Of a stretch of 64,000 nucleotides of DNA, positions 33,986-45,590 are shown in pieces. This DNA is from Apiosordaria backusii (taxonomy: Eukaryota; Ascomycota; Sordariomycetes; Sordariales; Lasiosphaeriaceae). The stretch spans positions 2,666,001 to 2,730,000 of the forward strand of contig JAUKTV010000003.1 of the NCBI GenBank assembly GCA_030549205.1. The letters are read 5' to 3'. Numbering within the stretch: the stretch's first letter is position 1; every line of letters starts with the position of its first letter. The position numbers were made by a program, and so were the translations under genes. The notes under the pieces were generated by a model. The model searched no databases, had not been told where the DNA came from, and saw only the letters and a program-made list of their open reading frames with translations.

Positions 33986-36263
33986 CTTTATACGCTACTT
34001 CCCGCAGACATGGGAAAATAGAAACAGCAGCAAGTGCAAAACAGAAAAATAACGTGGAGTTGAGTCTGGAAGCTGCAAAGGACCAGCCTTGCGTTAGAAT
34101 GTGTGGGGTTGGTGGTTTAGAGGCTGTTCCAGCTCTTGTGATCCTACGGCTCCAGTTGCCCTGGGGCGGTGCTGAAGATAACACCTCCACCGATGAACTG
34201 ATGAGCTCTTTTCTCCAGTTGTGCACCAGGCGTCGACGTCAGGAATGCTGGGCTGCTCCACTGACAGAAGTTGCCGCCTTTTCTTGCAGGATCAACCGGC
34301 TGTGACGGAGGAGTGACGAGCGGCAAGCCAAGCTGCCGAGCAAGCGAACCTGCAAGTTACAATAGTAGTCGGCAAGCTACAGCAGCTGCCATCGATCGAT
34401 CGAGCGGTGCGAGACGTAGCGTGCTGTCTGTCGCTTTTGGTGTCACTGTCGTGTCTGTCTGACAGTATCACAAGTCGATGCCGATTTCGCAGTTGAGCTG
34501 AGCCCTAGTAGTATGGGCCTATGGGAGCCTGCTGGTTGGAAAAGAGCGAATGTGTGGTGCAGGTGAAAGAGCAATGCTGTGCGTGCGTTCGGAATGACGT
34601 TTTTAGCGAAAGAGTGGCGAAAATATGGTTCGCCCGTAGTAGAGGAGGTTGAATTCAGGTGAGCTACGAAGCTCTCAGGTTGAGGAGCTGGCGTCGTTGG
34701 TTTTAATTAGCTGAACGCCGTCCAACGCCCAGTCGGTGCGGCTGTCAGTGTATTTTTTCGGGATGGCCAATAAGGCCGAAGCTGAAGCTCAGGGAGGAGC
34801 GGAAAACCTCGTGAGTTCCGGCTCCGTTGTGGACTCTTTGCAGATGGTGGGACCCGTGGAATCAGTGGGTGGAGGGGCACAGCGCGGGAGATCCTAGTTG
34901 TTGGAACGGATTTTGGGCAATCAAGCGCCGATGATTTGGGAAGGGCAACGGTGCCACGCGGCCGGGCTGATTTCGATATCGAAGCGAACAATCAGAGTGT
35001 AGCTGCCTGACGATCTTCAGACTTCAAATAGACTCGACAAAGACACAATCAATTGCGCGACAATGAAAAGAATAGAAGCATATTTCGAGAAGAGGTTGCG
35101 AGGCGGTCAACCCGCTCGACCTAGGGAGACCGGGCAGCACCCAGAGCGACCAGGTCTCGGTCCAGGGATGAAAGTGGATTCTTTCGGCGAGGTGTGTTGT
35201 TCTCGCAGCATCGGATGAACCAATGCGTCTTTTTCTTCTTGGGCTTTACGTCCAAACAGAATAGATGTTTTCAGCCAAGGGATATGCGTCGGCAGAAGCG
35301 ATGACAAGAACGTGAGCTTTGTTTCGAGACCAGGAAGAGTGATGGCAACGTGGGCAGTGTGGTTACTCCAGGTTACACAGGAGGCAGTTCTGCTGCACTG
35401 GCTTGTCCAGTCGGCATGGCAAGGTGACATTTGGAAGCGGGAGTACCTACATACCTGAGAAAGACTGCTAATCCATCCTACAATCTTCTGACATCACGCT
35501 CTCTCTACCAATTCATCATCATCGGATGAACCACGAATTCATTCATCGGGTCCCTGTGCCGAGAATGCTTGGCACGGGTTCGGGAGATCCACCCCGCCCG
35601 GCACCCGGAGCTTCAACAACACCGATACCCGTTCCAGCGTTGTAATGTCGCCGAGTATTCGGCGAAAAAGCCTGTATAATCCATGATCACGAATCATTCT
35701 CAGTTCAAGATTTGATGTAGACCAAATTCTTTTGGTTTCTAAGATTATGTGACGTGTCAGCTGAGCGGCGTTAGGGCACCAACCTCATTTTCGTGGGCTT
35801 CAAAGGAATGATAGTGGGCCTGATATGCGAAAGCGAAACCGAAGGATACGGTCGTCATGATCTGAACAGCTGACGAATGATCTGCGCTCAGGGTCTCCGA
35901 CTCCCAAGTTTCGAAGAAAAAAAAACGTGGAAAGCCACCTCTTCAAGCCACCCCTGTGAAAAGTGGAAACCATCAGCCTCAATTATGTTTCAATTTGATG
36001 CCCCACACTCAGTGCTGCTCGCTGTAACCAAGTGCCAACCGAAACCTCAACGTTCAACCCAAGGCCGGCCGTTTGCCAAACGAACAGAAACCGGCACAGT
36101 ATCTCGCATTCTGCTCTTTTGCGGCGTTTGCTTCGGAGAATTGATATTTCATTTTTAGACTTGCATATTTCGGAGCCATGTGGTATTGGACGTTGAGCCT
36201 GGTATCCTAGTTTCCCCGACCGACTCCCGCCTTGCCGCCACCTGACTTTGATCGACTGTCAAC
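33986..36263. other. Intergenic, divergent promoters
   Basis: It separates the minus-strand unknown gene from GPI18. A small hairpin (GTGCCGAG AATG CTTGGCAC) lies at 35556-35575. Open frames are short and motif-free. Confidence 0.5.
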
Positions 36264-37846
36264 ATGACAGCTTCATCTCACAGCTCCAAAGGCCCCCGTG
36301 CTCATGGACCCACCACCACCACTCTACTGAAAAGTACACAACCCTACCGGACTCTGGTGACCGCATTTTTGCTGTGGAAAGCTTTCTTGTTTGCCATTGC
36401 CCTGGGTAGCAGCCTCGTAGGCGACGCCTATGACACGTCCGCCAGCCTTTTGGTGCACGGTGGCGTGGAAGCGGCAACGACGGGCCAACAACGGGCTCAA
36501 CAGCCATTGGGTCCTATTGGTGACCTGGCCTCGCGGTTTGCCAGCTGGGATGCCATTTACTTTCTCAGTTCCGCAAAGAGGGGATATGTATTTGAGCAGG
36601 AGTGGGCTTTTGGTGCCGGGCTGCCCGTCGTGGTCAGAGTGATTCTTCAAGGTCAGTGACAGGCCACTCGTCTTTGGGACCACAATGGAGAGGCCATGAG
36701 GCGTTTTGGTGACTCGTTGGTTCCATTCCTATTAATGTCAATATGGAACGCTGACATGTTGTGTTCGCAATCCGGTAGGTGCAAGTTATCTTCGTATTGC
36801 TCCTCCAGCAGATGGAGGTGTCCTTCCTGAAGCCGTGGTTGGCATCATTGTTGCCAACACAGCGCATTTTCTCTCGGTGATTGTGCTCTTCCGCCTCGGG
36901 CAGGTTGTGTGGCGGGACCGCACGCTATCTTTGGTTGCGGCTCTGCTGCACATCATCTCGCCTGCTGGCATGTTTCTTACGGCACCTTACATGGAGAGCT
37001 CCTACGCCTTTCTCTCCTTCACAGGCTATCTATTGTTTGCATTGAGTTGCCAAGCTGAGAGCCGCCCTGTCTATCGTGATATTTATCTGGTGCTTTCGGG
37101 GATTCTGTTTGGCCTGGCCACGGCATTCCGAAGCAATGGGATTCTGAACGGCATCCCGTTTGCGTGGGAAGTCCTGCGGCACCTTCCGAGTCTGCCCCAG
37201 AAGCCTCTCGACACTATTCGTCGCCTTGCGGCACTGGGTATCGGTGGAATTTGCGTAGCTCTGGGGTCCATAATCCCTCAGGCGATCGCTTATGGCCAGT
37301 TCTGCTCCGGTGCATCCGGTGTAGAGCCTCGGCCGTGGTGTCAGGCTTACCTACCGAGTATCTTCACCTTCGTCCAAGAGCATTACTGGTAAGATCATCA
37401 CTCCCGAGAATTTCCGCCAAGATCACCTGCTAACTCATTTTTTCCCGACATACAGGAATGTCGGCTTCCTCCGCTACTGGACGATTTCTAATCTCCCATT
37501 ATTTTTGCTCGCCACCCCGATGTTGGCGATCCTAGTCCGATCGGGAGTGGAGCAACTGACATCGGCTCGGCAGCCTGTGATTGCCGCCAAACCCGTCGAG
37601 TCGGCGCAACTGACATCACTCGTCCAGTCGGCGGCGGCAGCTCAAGTGGTGCTTGCCGTGCTTGCCATCGCCATGTACCATGTGCAGATTATCACGAGGA
37701 TATCATCTGGGTACCCGCTGTGGTACTGGTGGGTGGCAGGGAGCTTGATTCGGGGCGAGAAGATGGGAGGACATATTGTCAAGTTTATGGTTTTGTATGC
37801 GTCGATCCAGGGGGTATTGTTTACTTCCTTCTTGCCCCCCGCATGA
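36264..37846 (+). CDS. gpi18: GPI mannosyltransferase 2 (PIG-V/Gpi18)
   Basis: It adds the second mannose to the glycosylphosphatidylinositol precursor in the ER lumen, using dolichol-phosphate mannose. Exons are 36264-36651, 36779-37388 and 37456-37846 (introns GTCAGT...TAG and GTAAGA...CAG), giving 462 residues. Motifs visible are FASWDAIYFLSSAKRGYVFEQ (~residues 92-112; the WD is the usual PIG-V signature), NTAHFLSVIVLFRLG, SPAGMFLTAPYMESSYAFLS, TAFRSNGILNG and the late RISSGYPLWYWW. At least seven hydrophobic helices make it a multispanning ER protein. The family assignment rests on these motifs in order. Confidence 0.93.
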
Positions 37847-38186
37847 GTGGGTATTTGTGTAAAAACATTAGCATTATTATATGTACTAATCCAAGTTTTA
37901 AATATCGTCCGTATCCGGTCCTATTCCCTCTTGTGTTTAATCCCATCACAGTCTATACCTTTGTGTACCTTATGATACCATCTTTGTATCCCCGTTGCCA
38001 GCTTATCTCATATCCATCCCAGTCCCAAGCCTGGTTTCTCTTTCATCTCTTCTTTCTTTCATGATGCCTCCTCTCTCTTTTTTCCTTCATAATATCCATC
38101 TCCTCCTTCATTATTCCCATTAATTAATCCCTTTACCATTCCATTTCATCTCTTGATTCTCTCATTAAATTCCTTTGCCTTCCCAC
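37847..38186. other. Short convergent intergenic region
   Basis: GPI18 and the next minus-strand gene converge here. The sequence is pyrimidine-rich, with no gene. Confidence 0.6.
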
Positions 38187-39167
38187 TCAACTGCATTCAT
38201 TGTCGTCGTCGTGATCCCTCATAACCCACCCAGCCCTGACCAACCACACCCCAGCCATAACCGGCGTGGTCACCAACCCGAGCAACCCTCCCAGAATAAG
38301 CTTGAAGAACTGCGGCGTCCAGGTAGCGTCGTACTCCCAGTCTCCTTTGCCGTTGCTTCTCCCGGCGGCAATGAGCAACCCCACCGTTGGTCCCCAAAAG
38401 ATGAGGAAGCTGACCACCGCGACGACCATACTTCTAACTGCCTGCCCGAGGAGAAACCCGCCCCATCCGAGGATTCCAGACCCAGTTGGATAGGGCGAGA
38501 CAGTCGCTTTCTGTACTGATCCCTCCCCCTCCCCCGACCCTTTTTCACTATTTTCAGAGGGTGCTGATGGCGGGAGTGAACAGAACCACTTCATGAATCT
38601 ACTCTGGAGGAGTGTAGAGGAGTTGAACCCCCCCATCGGCGCCACCCCCCCGGTTTTAAGGTCACGGTTCACGAGGAACAACTCGATCAACCAGGTGATT
38701 AAGCACTGCAAGATGATCGTCACGGCCGCGTCACCTGCTAGTGTTGAGGGGAAGGACCAGAGGGTGATTTTGTCTGGTGGGGGAGTGCCGGCGGTGTACC
38801 GGGGGGAGGTGTACATTGCGTAGGCGATGGCAAAGTTGATGCCGCCTGAGAGGATCAGGGCTCCGAGGCCGTCGAGGATGAACAAATAGATGAATTGGGG
38901 GGTGGTGAGTTTTGTGGTGGGGGGTAAGAGGCCTTTATGGTGGGCATGGTTGGGGGAGTTGATGATGATTGGGACGGGGAGGGGGATGGGGATGTCATCG
39001 CGGAGGGGGGAGGAGGAGGGGCGGGGTGGGGAGACGGGGCGGGAGGAGGCGGTTGTTGTGTAGCCTTCTGCGTCGTTTTTGATGTCAGTGGTGGTGACAC
39101 CGGGGGCGGTGATTGTTGGTGTTGAGGCTGTTGCCGGGCGGGTTGAGAAGGGGTTCCACCGGGTCAT
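38187..39167 (-). CDS. Fungal four-helix membrane protein (possibly DUF2456)
   Basis: Single exon, ATG at 39167, 326 residues. Residues 1-~90 are disordered, rich in Thr, Ser and Pro. Four hydrophobic segments follow: IYLFILDGLGALILSGGI, VTIILQCLITWLIELFLV, VVAVVSFLIFWGPTVGLLIA and LGGLLGLVTTPVMAGVWLV. A variable soluble loop rich in Ser/Glu/Gly separates helices 2 and 3. The pattern resembles the fungal DUF2456 family of uncharacterised membrane proteins; this is a memory-based match and not certain. The tail ends RDHDDDNECS. No function can be given. Confidence 0.78.
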   Translation of the reverse strand: MTRWNPFSTRPATASTPTITAPGVTTTDIKNDAEGYTTTASSRPVSPPRPSSSPLRDDIPIPLPVPIIINSPNHAHHKGLLPPTTKLTTPQFIYLFILDGLGALILSGGINFAIAYAMYTSPRYTAGTPPPDKITLWSFPSTLAGDAAVTIILQCLITWLIELFLVNRDLKTGGVAPMGGFNSSTLLQSRFMKWFCSLPPSAPSENSEKGSGEGEGSVQKATVSPYPTGSGILGWGGFLLGQAVRSMVVAVVSFLIFWGPTVGLLIAAGRSNGKGDWEYDATWTPQFFKLILGGLLGLVTTPVMAGVWLVRAGWVMRDHDDDNECS

Positions 39168-40935
39168 TGTTGTTGTGTTGAAGTCGTGATGGTTGTGATC
39201 TAACAATCCAAATGTGAAGAGAGAATGAAAAGAAAATAAGAGCTCTAACTCATATCATTGATTCTAAATTATTAAAGATCTTGATTATCTGCCTGACAGC
39301 GAAAAGCGAGGAATGAAGAGCGGTGTGTGTAAGAATCTCAGTCATGAACAAGTCCACTGAGAGATGCCAGATGACAAACGCGTCTGACTTTCTTTCCCAT
39401 CCACCAAATCCATCCCTTGCTCTCATCGAGATTTCCCCCCCAGCCGCTCGCCCTCGCACCAGGGTGCCTGGCTATCCAATACCCAACTTAAAAAACCATA
39501 ACAGGGCCATATAAGTTTTTCTGGAACGAAAAAAGCGGTTTGAACGGTGTGAGTGGTTGAGCTGTTGTGGCATCGTTAGCAACGCTACGCTGAGGTTGAC
39601 CGCTGGGCTTGCAGGGTGTCAGTGAAGCGGTCGCCGATCAGGGTCCAGTTCATGCGCTGTGGCTGCCTATTGGTTGAAACCAACACATTGCTCCACAGCT
39701 TAACCTATTGGGAATAGCGCAAGGGGTTTTTTGATCCAGCCGTTTCTTGGCTTTTAAGGATTTGAAGGTTGTTCTTAACATCTTGCTCACCATTGTCAAG
39801 AATTATGAAGAGATCTCATTATGAATTATGGGGTAAAGTGATGTAGAACGCTCTATCAACTTGTCGTTTTCATCACAACGTAAAAAATTATTTCAGAAAA
39901 AGCAAAAGATACCGCCCGACTGGGTAAAGTTTCCTGCGAGGCAAAGGACCCTTGCCAGACCCAGTCCCGTGGTCTTGAAAACAAACCATCTCGAACATCG
40001 CCGTCGGGTGGTGGAAATATACATGTCCTTGCAGTATGTGATGAAGACGGGCTGCGGCCGGCAGAGGAGGTATACCTGCTTCGAAATGACGTTTGACAGT
40101 GTTCAGCATTGCGTTTTCTACAATGGCACACAACCTCCCCGCCTTGATGCAGCCTCAAGATACAGAAACACATAGACCGCCCCCCCCAAGAATACCCTGT
40201 CTCTCTTTAGCAAAAGGTCCTTTGCATCCTACCACGCATACAAGACCCGTCCTTATGCGTACCCACCTAGATACATAGACACGCCCGACTGTTCCCGGGA
40301 CGCCTGCTGGCTCAATACTACAAGGGGCTGTTGGATCGTAATGTGCATGCAAACATCCCTTGCAGGCCCTGGTTGAGAAATGCAGACACATACCGTTGCG
40401 CCGTTGAGGTGTTATCGGCAGTGGTGGTGTGGATTCAATGCATCGCATTCGTCCCTCTTATTTCACGGTTCTGATCCATTGGTGTCTTCTGAAGATACAA
40501 CCTACCTGGTATCAAACTCTCTTAACCCTTATCAACAATACTCTGATACCTAACGACTATGTTTTGACGCCTAGTGACTGCCTTTTGATGTCTGTTGACT
40601 GCCTTTTGATGTCTGTCGTCTTCCCTTTGATGTCTGTCAATTGCCTTTGACGTCTGTTGACTGCCTTTTAACCCCTGAAGACGATCTTGAAGCCCCATCA
40701 AGCTCTCAGGTAAGCATATTTACGCTCTATACAGGCGTTCGATAGACATTTGCATATGTTTTAAAGAGTAAAAAAAACCCACGCTAAGATGCAGAACGAC
40801 CTGTTGGCACCACAATACACACAAGCAACACTTTCACATAGGCCCATACCATATAAATCATCGCGTATTTTTTCATACCTATGAGTACAACCATTTTCCA
40901 CACCTCCTTCTCAATCTCATATATGAGCTCCAACG
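39168..40935. other. Intergenic with 21-bp tandem repeats
   Basis: This is the 5' flank of the membrane protein gene and the 3' flank of the YTH gene. It carries five ~21-bp repeats at 40562-40665. Nothing else is recognised. Confidence 0.6.
40562..40665. repeat. Five 21-bp imperfect tandem repeats
   Basis: Units start at 40562, 40583, 40604, 40625 and 40646 (the last is 20 nt). The consensus is TTTTGATGTCTGTTGACTGCC with one to four changes. It is a minisatellite; the 21-nt period gives an apparent seven-residue repeat in translation, but no surrounding gene supports coding. Confidence 0.85.
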
Positions 40936-42978
40936 CTAAGGTGACGACTCCCTCTTCACCACAGCCCCATGGTAATCCTCATCCTCCCTTCGGTGGTGTG
41001 CCCATCTTCCACGATGCTGCTGCGGTCCCTGTTCATAATACCGGCGTTCGTTCTCCAGGTCCATCTCCCTCAACAACTCAGCCCCGGCTCCCGGCTCGAT
41101 TTCTTGACCGTCCTTACCCACAAATACTGGGGAACTCTCATTAAGTGAATTGTGAATATGCCTAATCCTTCCAAACTCAATAGGCGTGGTGCTAAGCCAT
41201 TCCAATCTAAACGGCTCACTGGCACCCCACGGGAGGGCTTTCATCCACCAGGGCCGCGGGATTTTCTTGGACGGTGGGGACAACATTCGTGCGTAGCCTT
41301 GAAAGTGACCGGATTGGTTGATCGAGAAAAAGAGGATGACGTTCTTACACTGTTCAAAGGCCTCGGTGAATGCTGAGCGGTTTTTGGCTTGGGTGGTCCA
41401 AATGTTCTGTATTTGTAATATTGTTAGCAAGCTGTTTTGTTGCATATCCATGTCCAAAATGGGGTAAAACCTACATCTTCCATACACTGTTGAACATTCT
41501 CGTCATTAAAAGACTTGACGATGAAAAAGCGAGTATCTACACACAGAACAACCCCGGGTTAATCAGTCCCAATGAACTCACGACGGCTGAGCCAGACAGA
41601 TTGGTGCAACGCCACGGAACGGATAAGATATCTTATACTAACCACCTCGGCGTCCCAAATCCAGACGCCGCGAATTTTCCCACTCCTTGTTTTGAGGAAG
41701 TGAAGGCCGACGTTTGGAATCCCGAGCTGCAGGTCCTTTGTAACTGTCGTACCTCGGCCGGGTCTCACCGGCGCCGTGAGGAATATCGTCATAGCCCGAA
41801 CGGGATGGGCGCGGACCATTCGGATTGTCAAACGTGCGAGGGCCCCGTGGTGGGCTCCGGGGATGCTGTTGGATGTTGGACGGCTCCCGGTAACTATGTC
41901 GACGGGAAGGTGGATGCTCGGCTGTATCGTATCGAGACTGACGCTCGGTTGTATCATGGCGAAGATGATCGGGGCGGTTGTTCGCGTGCTCTGAACGTCT
42001 GGTCTCCTCGGATGATACGTTGTTGCCGTCATATCTCTGGACATCTTGGTTAGCTCGAGGAAGCTTATCCCTTCCTTGTTGCTCAGCTCCTTCTTCCGGG
42101 TGGGCTCTTTTCGAAGTCGAAAACATGAAGCCAGGGTTGTCCTTGACCTCAGGCTTGTTGGGAGTGATCGGAGTTGGCAAGCTTTGTCTTGTCTCTGAGA
42201 CAGCCTGTACATGAGTGACCAGGGATGCGGCTTTGTTTTGACGCTGCTGCGGCCAAGTATCGTTTTCTGCTTCTTCCAAAAGCTTTCGTTCTTCCTCCTC
42301 CAGTCTTTGTTTTCTCGCCGCGAGGTCTCTCAAGCGCCGAAATCGATCCAACTTTACTGTGCGAACCTCGGTGTTGTGGTATTCGGTCATCTCCAACCAG
42401 TCTTCGATGTCAGGAACACGCTTGAGTAAATCTTGTAACGCCTGGGAGTCAGCGGTGGAAGCATGTTGGCCTCTTGACAACTCCTGGGAAGCTGACGACG
42501 GGGCATATACAGTGTTCGTGTATGCCTGTGAGTTAGCAGCATATGCCTGTTGGTTGGTGGAAGATGCCATGGTCTTTACGGCATGCGCCTGTTGACTGTC
42601 TTGCAACGCCTGTTGATTGTTTTGAAACGTCTGTTGGTTGCCAGACAAGGCCGTGGTAGATGCAGAAGGGGGCTGTGAATTAGCAGCATAGGCCTGCTGG
42701 TTTCTAGAGAAGGCCTCAGAAGATGACGAAGAGGGCTCTGGGCGGACAGGGTGTGGTGGCATTGGCTCATCCTCATCGCCGACGCCCGAGGTAATCGATG
42801 TGATCAAATCTTGGATATCGGCATCAGTCGCCTCCAACGACACGTTGGCAGGCTCTTTTGCGGGGACTTGATGAGGGATGTATGTGCTGTTCTGGCGGCT
42901 GTGAGTTTTGCGGCTACTCAACAGCTTTTCTCTCAGCTCAGCAGTCCGAGCATCGAGATGGGTGAGATCACTCGACAT
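40936..42978 (-). CDS. YTH-domain RNA-binding protein (m6A reader type)
   Basis: Exons (minus strand) are 42978-41643, 41536-41475 and 41406-40936; introns have donors GTTAGT and GTAGGT and end TAG and CAG. The protein is 622 residues. The C-terminal YTH domain (~447-580) begins TRFFIVKSFNDENVQQC and shows NIWTTQAKN (cage Trp), FEQCKNVILFFSINQSGHFQ, PWWMKALPWG and FRLEWLSTTPIEF. YTH domains bind N6-methyladenosine, or in some fungi unmethylated motifs. The N-terminal part has a Gln/Asn-rich repetitive region (NQQAYAANSQ twice, NQQTFQNNQQ) and a coiled segment (RKQRLEEEERKLLEEAE), then an Arg/Pro/Asp-rich disordered stretch. The short middle exon places the domain start across a splice junction. 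Confidence 0.93.
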
Positions 42979-43628
42979 TTCGACTCAATATCGACGACTC
43001 GATATGCTAATGTGTCGAAATGGAGGGGTTGCCAATGGTCAAGCTGAACACCGATGACGTAGCGCCCAAGGGTTGAGTATTGCCTTCACAAAAGGATTGT
43101 CAGAGATGGTTGAAAACTTTGGATGGCTGGTAAAAATTCGCGAGATATCAAATACTGCAAGATTCGATATCTGATGCGACTGCTCAGGCAATGGCTCAGG
43201 TCAACCACAACGTTCAATTTCTTTAGAGTGGGGCTCCTTTCGGTTACTGGGCAGTGACCGGGTTTTGATTAATGGAAGGAGCAAATGGGGGTAGAGCTCT
43301 TGTTTTTGCCTTGTTTTCTCCTACAGCCCTACAGCGCGGTGAAGTTGTGAAGTCAAGATGCGGGGAAATTTCCGGGCATGTCTTTTGCTTGAAAACTCTC
43401 CGCGCTGATCATAAGCAGTTTGTGATGGGGCGCGTCGCTGCGTACCCGATGAGTGCAGCTCCAAACAAGTAGCATTGCCATCTTGTTCCCATGACTTTAA
43501 ACTCCATCTTAGGTGGCTTTGAGAGCAGAAACAGAAAGGAACTCGAAGCTTTCTAGACATGGGCATCTTTACCATTTTATTCTCATCACTTCCCAGATGC
43601 CTGTCAGATTCAGAAGATCAATGGATCT

Positions 43629-43643
43629 CCCTAACCCTAACCC
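43629..43643. repeat. Short interstitial telomere-type repeat
   Basis: CCCTAACCCTAACCC equals two and a half copies of the fungal telomere repeat. Such short tracts also serve as binding sites for telobox or Rap1-like factors, or arise by chance repair. Confidence 0.7.
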
Positions 43644-45309
43644 TTTTACCAACTGATCAGATAACGGAGCTGCCCCAACACTCCACGCATCCACGCATCA
43701 GTGGCGCGATGTCCCCTCTCATCTCCGTTGCTCCACACTCGAAACCTGAGCAGTTCCTCCATTTCGGCCGGCGGCTTGCGATCACGATGCTTGAACATGG
43801 ATGAGTTCGGACGACAGATTCTTGGAATATCCGTACAACAAATATTATGCTACGCTATAACGGCCCATCTCACTCATAAGATCGCCCGCTGAGCCCAGCA
43901 CGACCACTCCGGCACTTGCTGCCTGGCGATGGGCATTGATGAAGCCAGCAACGATGCCTCCTATGGACCACTACCGGTAAGGCGGTGCCGGATCGACATG
44001 ACATGCCCTGGGAAACTGGGAAACTGGTAGCGAATACCCATAGCCCAGTGCGAACCCCGCTTGACCGTTGAAACCAGGATGGTGAGCATTGGATATTGGC
44101 AGCCGCAGACAACTTGGTGCTGGCGCTTGAGTGTTTCAGGCGGAAAGGACCAAATGATCTGTCTGTACAGACCATCTCGCCCAGTTTGCTTTTGGTGCAA
44201 ACATCAAGGCCATCAGCCCAGTTGAGCTGAATCCCACGCGGGCCGGCTTCCCGCCATCGTGGATCATGTCGACATGGGCGGTCAGACACATCCCGGTCTG
44301 TCAAGGGCGGTTACTTTCCCGCCTCCATCGCAATCCCTGCCGCCGTTCACCAAGAGCGTCTGGAAGGGTTGGCGAATCTCGCAAGCAACGGTGATGAAGT
44401 GTTCTTCGTGGGTTGTGGTGGGGTTTTTTGCTCGCAGAGACGCAAGCGAAGCTGCTGTCCCTGCATAAGCGTTCCCCTTATTTGACCCCCTGTTGCCCGC
44501 CGCCGCCCACAACCCGTTCCTTGCGTTCAACGACGTCGACGACGATATCACAACCACACCTACTCCCCGCTTTAGGCCCATCACCAACACTCACCCTGTT
44601 TCATGCCTTAACCGCGGGATCCCAAGCGAACCCGCCGATGCCCCCCCAAGTCAGATCATGCGCTGCCAACCACCACTTCTTGGGATTTGCAACATCCATG
44701 CCTCACATCACTTCCCAGCTGCATGGGCACACACACGGGCTGACCCCACCTTCCCACACCAAAGACGACGTTGACGGTGAGCATCCCCTCCAACTTACCT
44801 GAACTGTTCTTTTCTGGGCCGTCTATGCTCCCTCAACTCCACCATGGGAGATCAGCTCCAGTCGGGATGTCCCCTTGTCAGGCGTCAATCCTGTTTGCTT
44901 GCCATGCCGCCCTTGGCCCTCGCCTTTTTTATGCCGCGGCTGATACAACAGCGCCATCTGAAGGTGGACGGAAGATTCTCGACACTCGGTCTTTGGAGGC
45001 TGATCTGACCGGGATGAGAACTGAGGTTCTAAGAGACAAGAGAATGGAAAGAAGGGGAGTCCTGTCAATATGGGTAGGCTAATCTTACTGAAACAGTGTG
45101 CATCCTCCGCCTTTCTAGAATTCATGGGTGAAGCGGCTTGTTTGCTTTCGTCATCACCATGTATCACCGGATGCACGATGCGTCCACCATGTGGGCTCAT
45201 CCTTAGTCGCGGCGCCCACTCTCAAAGCAGGCAAGCCACCGTTCAGGGGTTTGGCATCCATCTTCTGGCAAGGGCTGTCAGACGCAGTGATATCACAATG
45301 TTGATCAGG

Positions 45310-45316
45310 TATATAA
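45310..45316 (+). promoter_or_regulatory. TATA-like element upstream of AA9 gene
   Basis: TATATAA lies 281 bases before the ATG. This is far but possible given a C/T-rich leader just before the start. A GGCTAAT, similar to xylanase-regulator sites, lies near 45076. Confidence 0.4.
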
Positions 45317-45590
45317 CACGTCGATGGCTTCCCTTCAGCAGTACTCTTCTTCTTCTCTCACCAGGCGCAACGCGACCTTCCAGCAAAGCCATTCATTCTT
45401 TGAGTCACTCCTTCATTCTTTTCGAACTACATTCATTGTATACCTACACTCACTTCATTGACTGAAGACATTTCTTCCAATCTCTATCATCACCAACACC
45501 AAGTAACAAACACCGCATTTTCCCGCTAGACGGACCTGCTCGACGCTTTTAGCACTACCATCCTTGACGATTCGAAATCAACCTTTCAAC

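Larger units (their letters stand above)
42979..45590. other. Intergenic, divergent promoters of YTH gene and AA9 gene
   Basis: No gene is supported. A short telomere-like tract lies at 43629-43643 and a TATA-like element for the AA9 gene at 45310-45316. Short frames show no motif. Confidence 0.55.

Noticed and set aside
40429..40650. Small frame with a seven-residue repeat
   Set aside because: Arises from the 21-bp minisatellite; no other coding evidence.
41559..42212. 217-codon minus-strand frame within the YTH gene
   Set aside because: A different frame of the same strand overlapping an intron and disordered coding region; the YTH exons account for the sequence.
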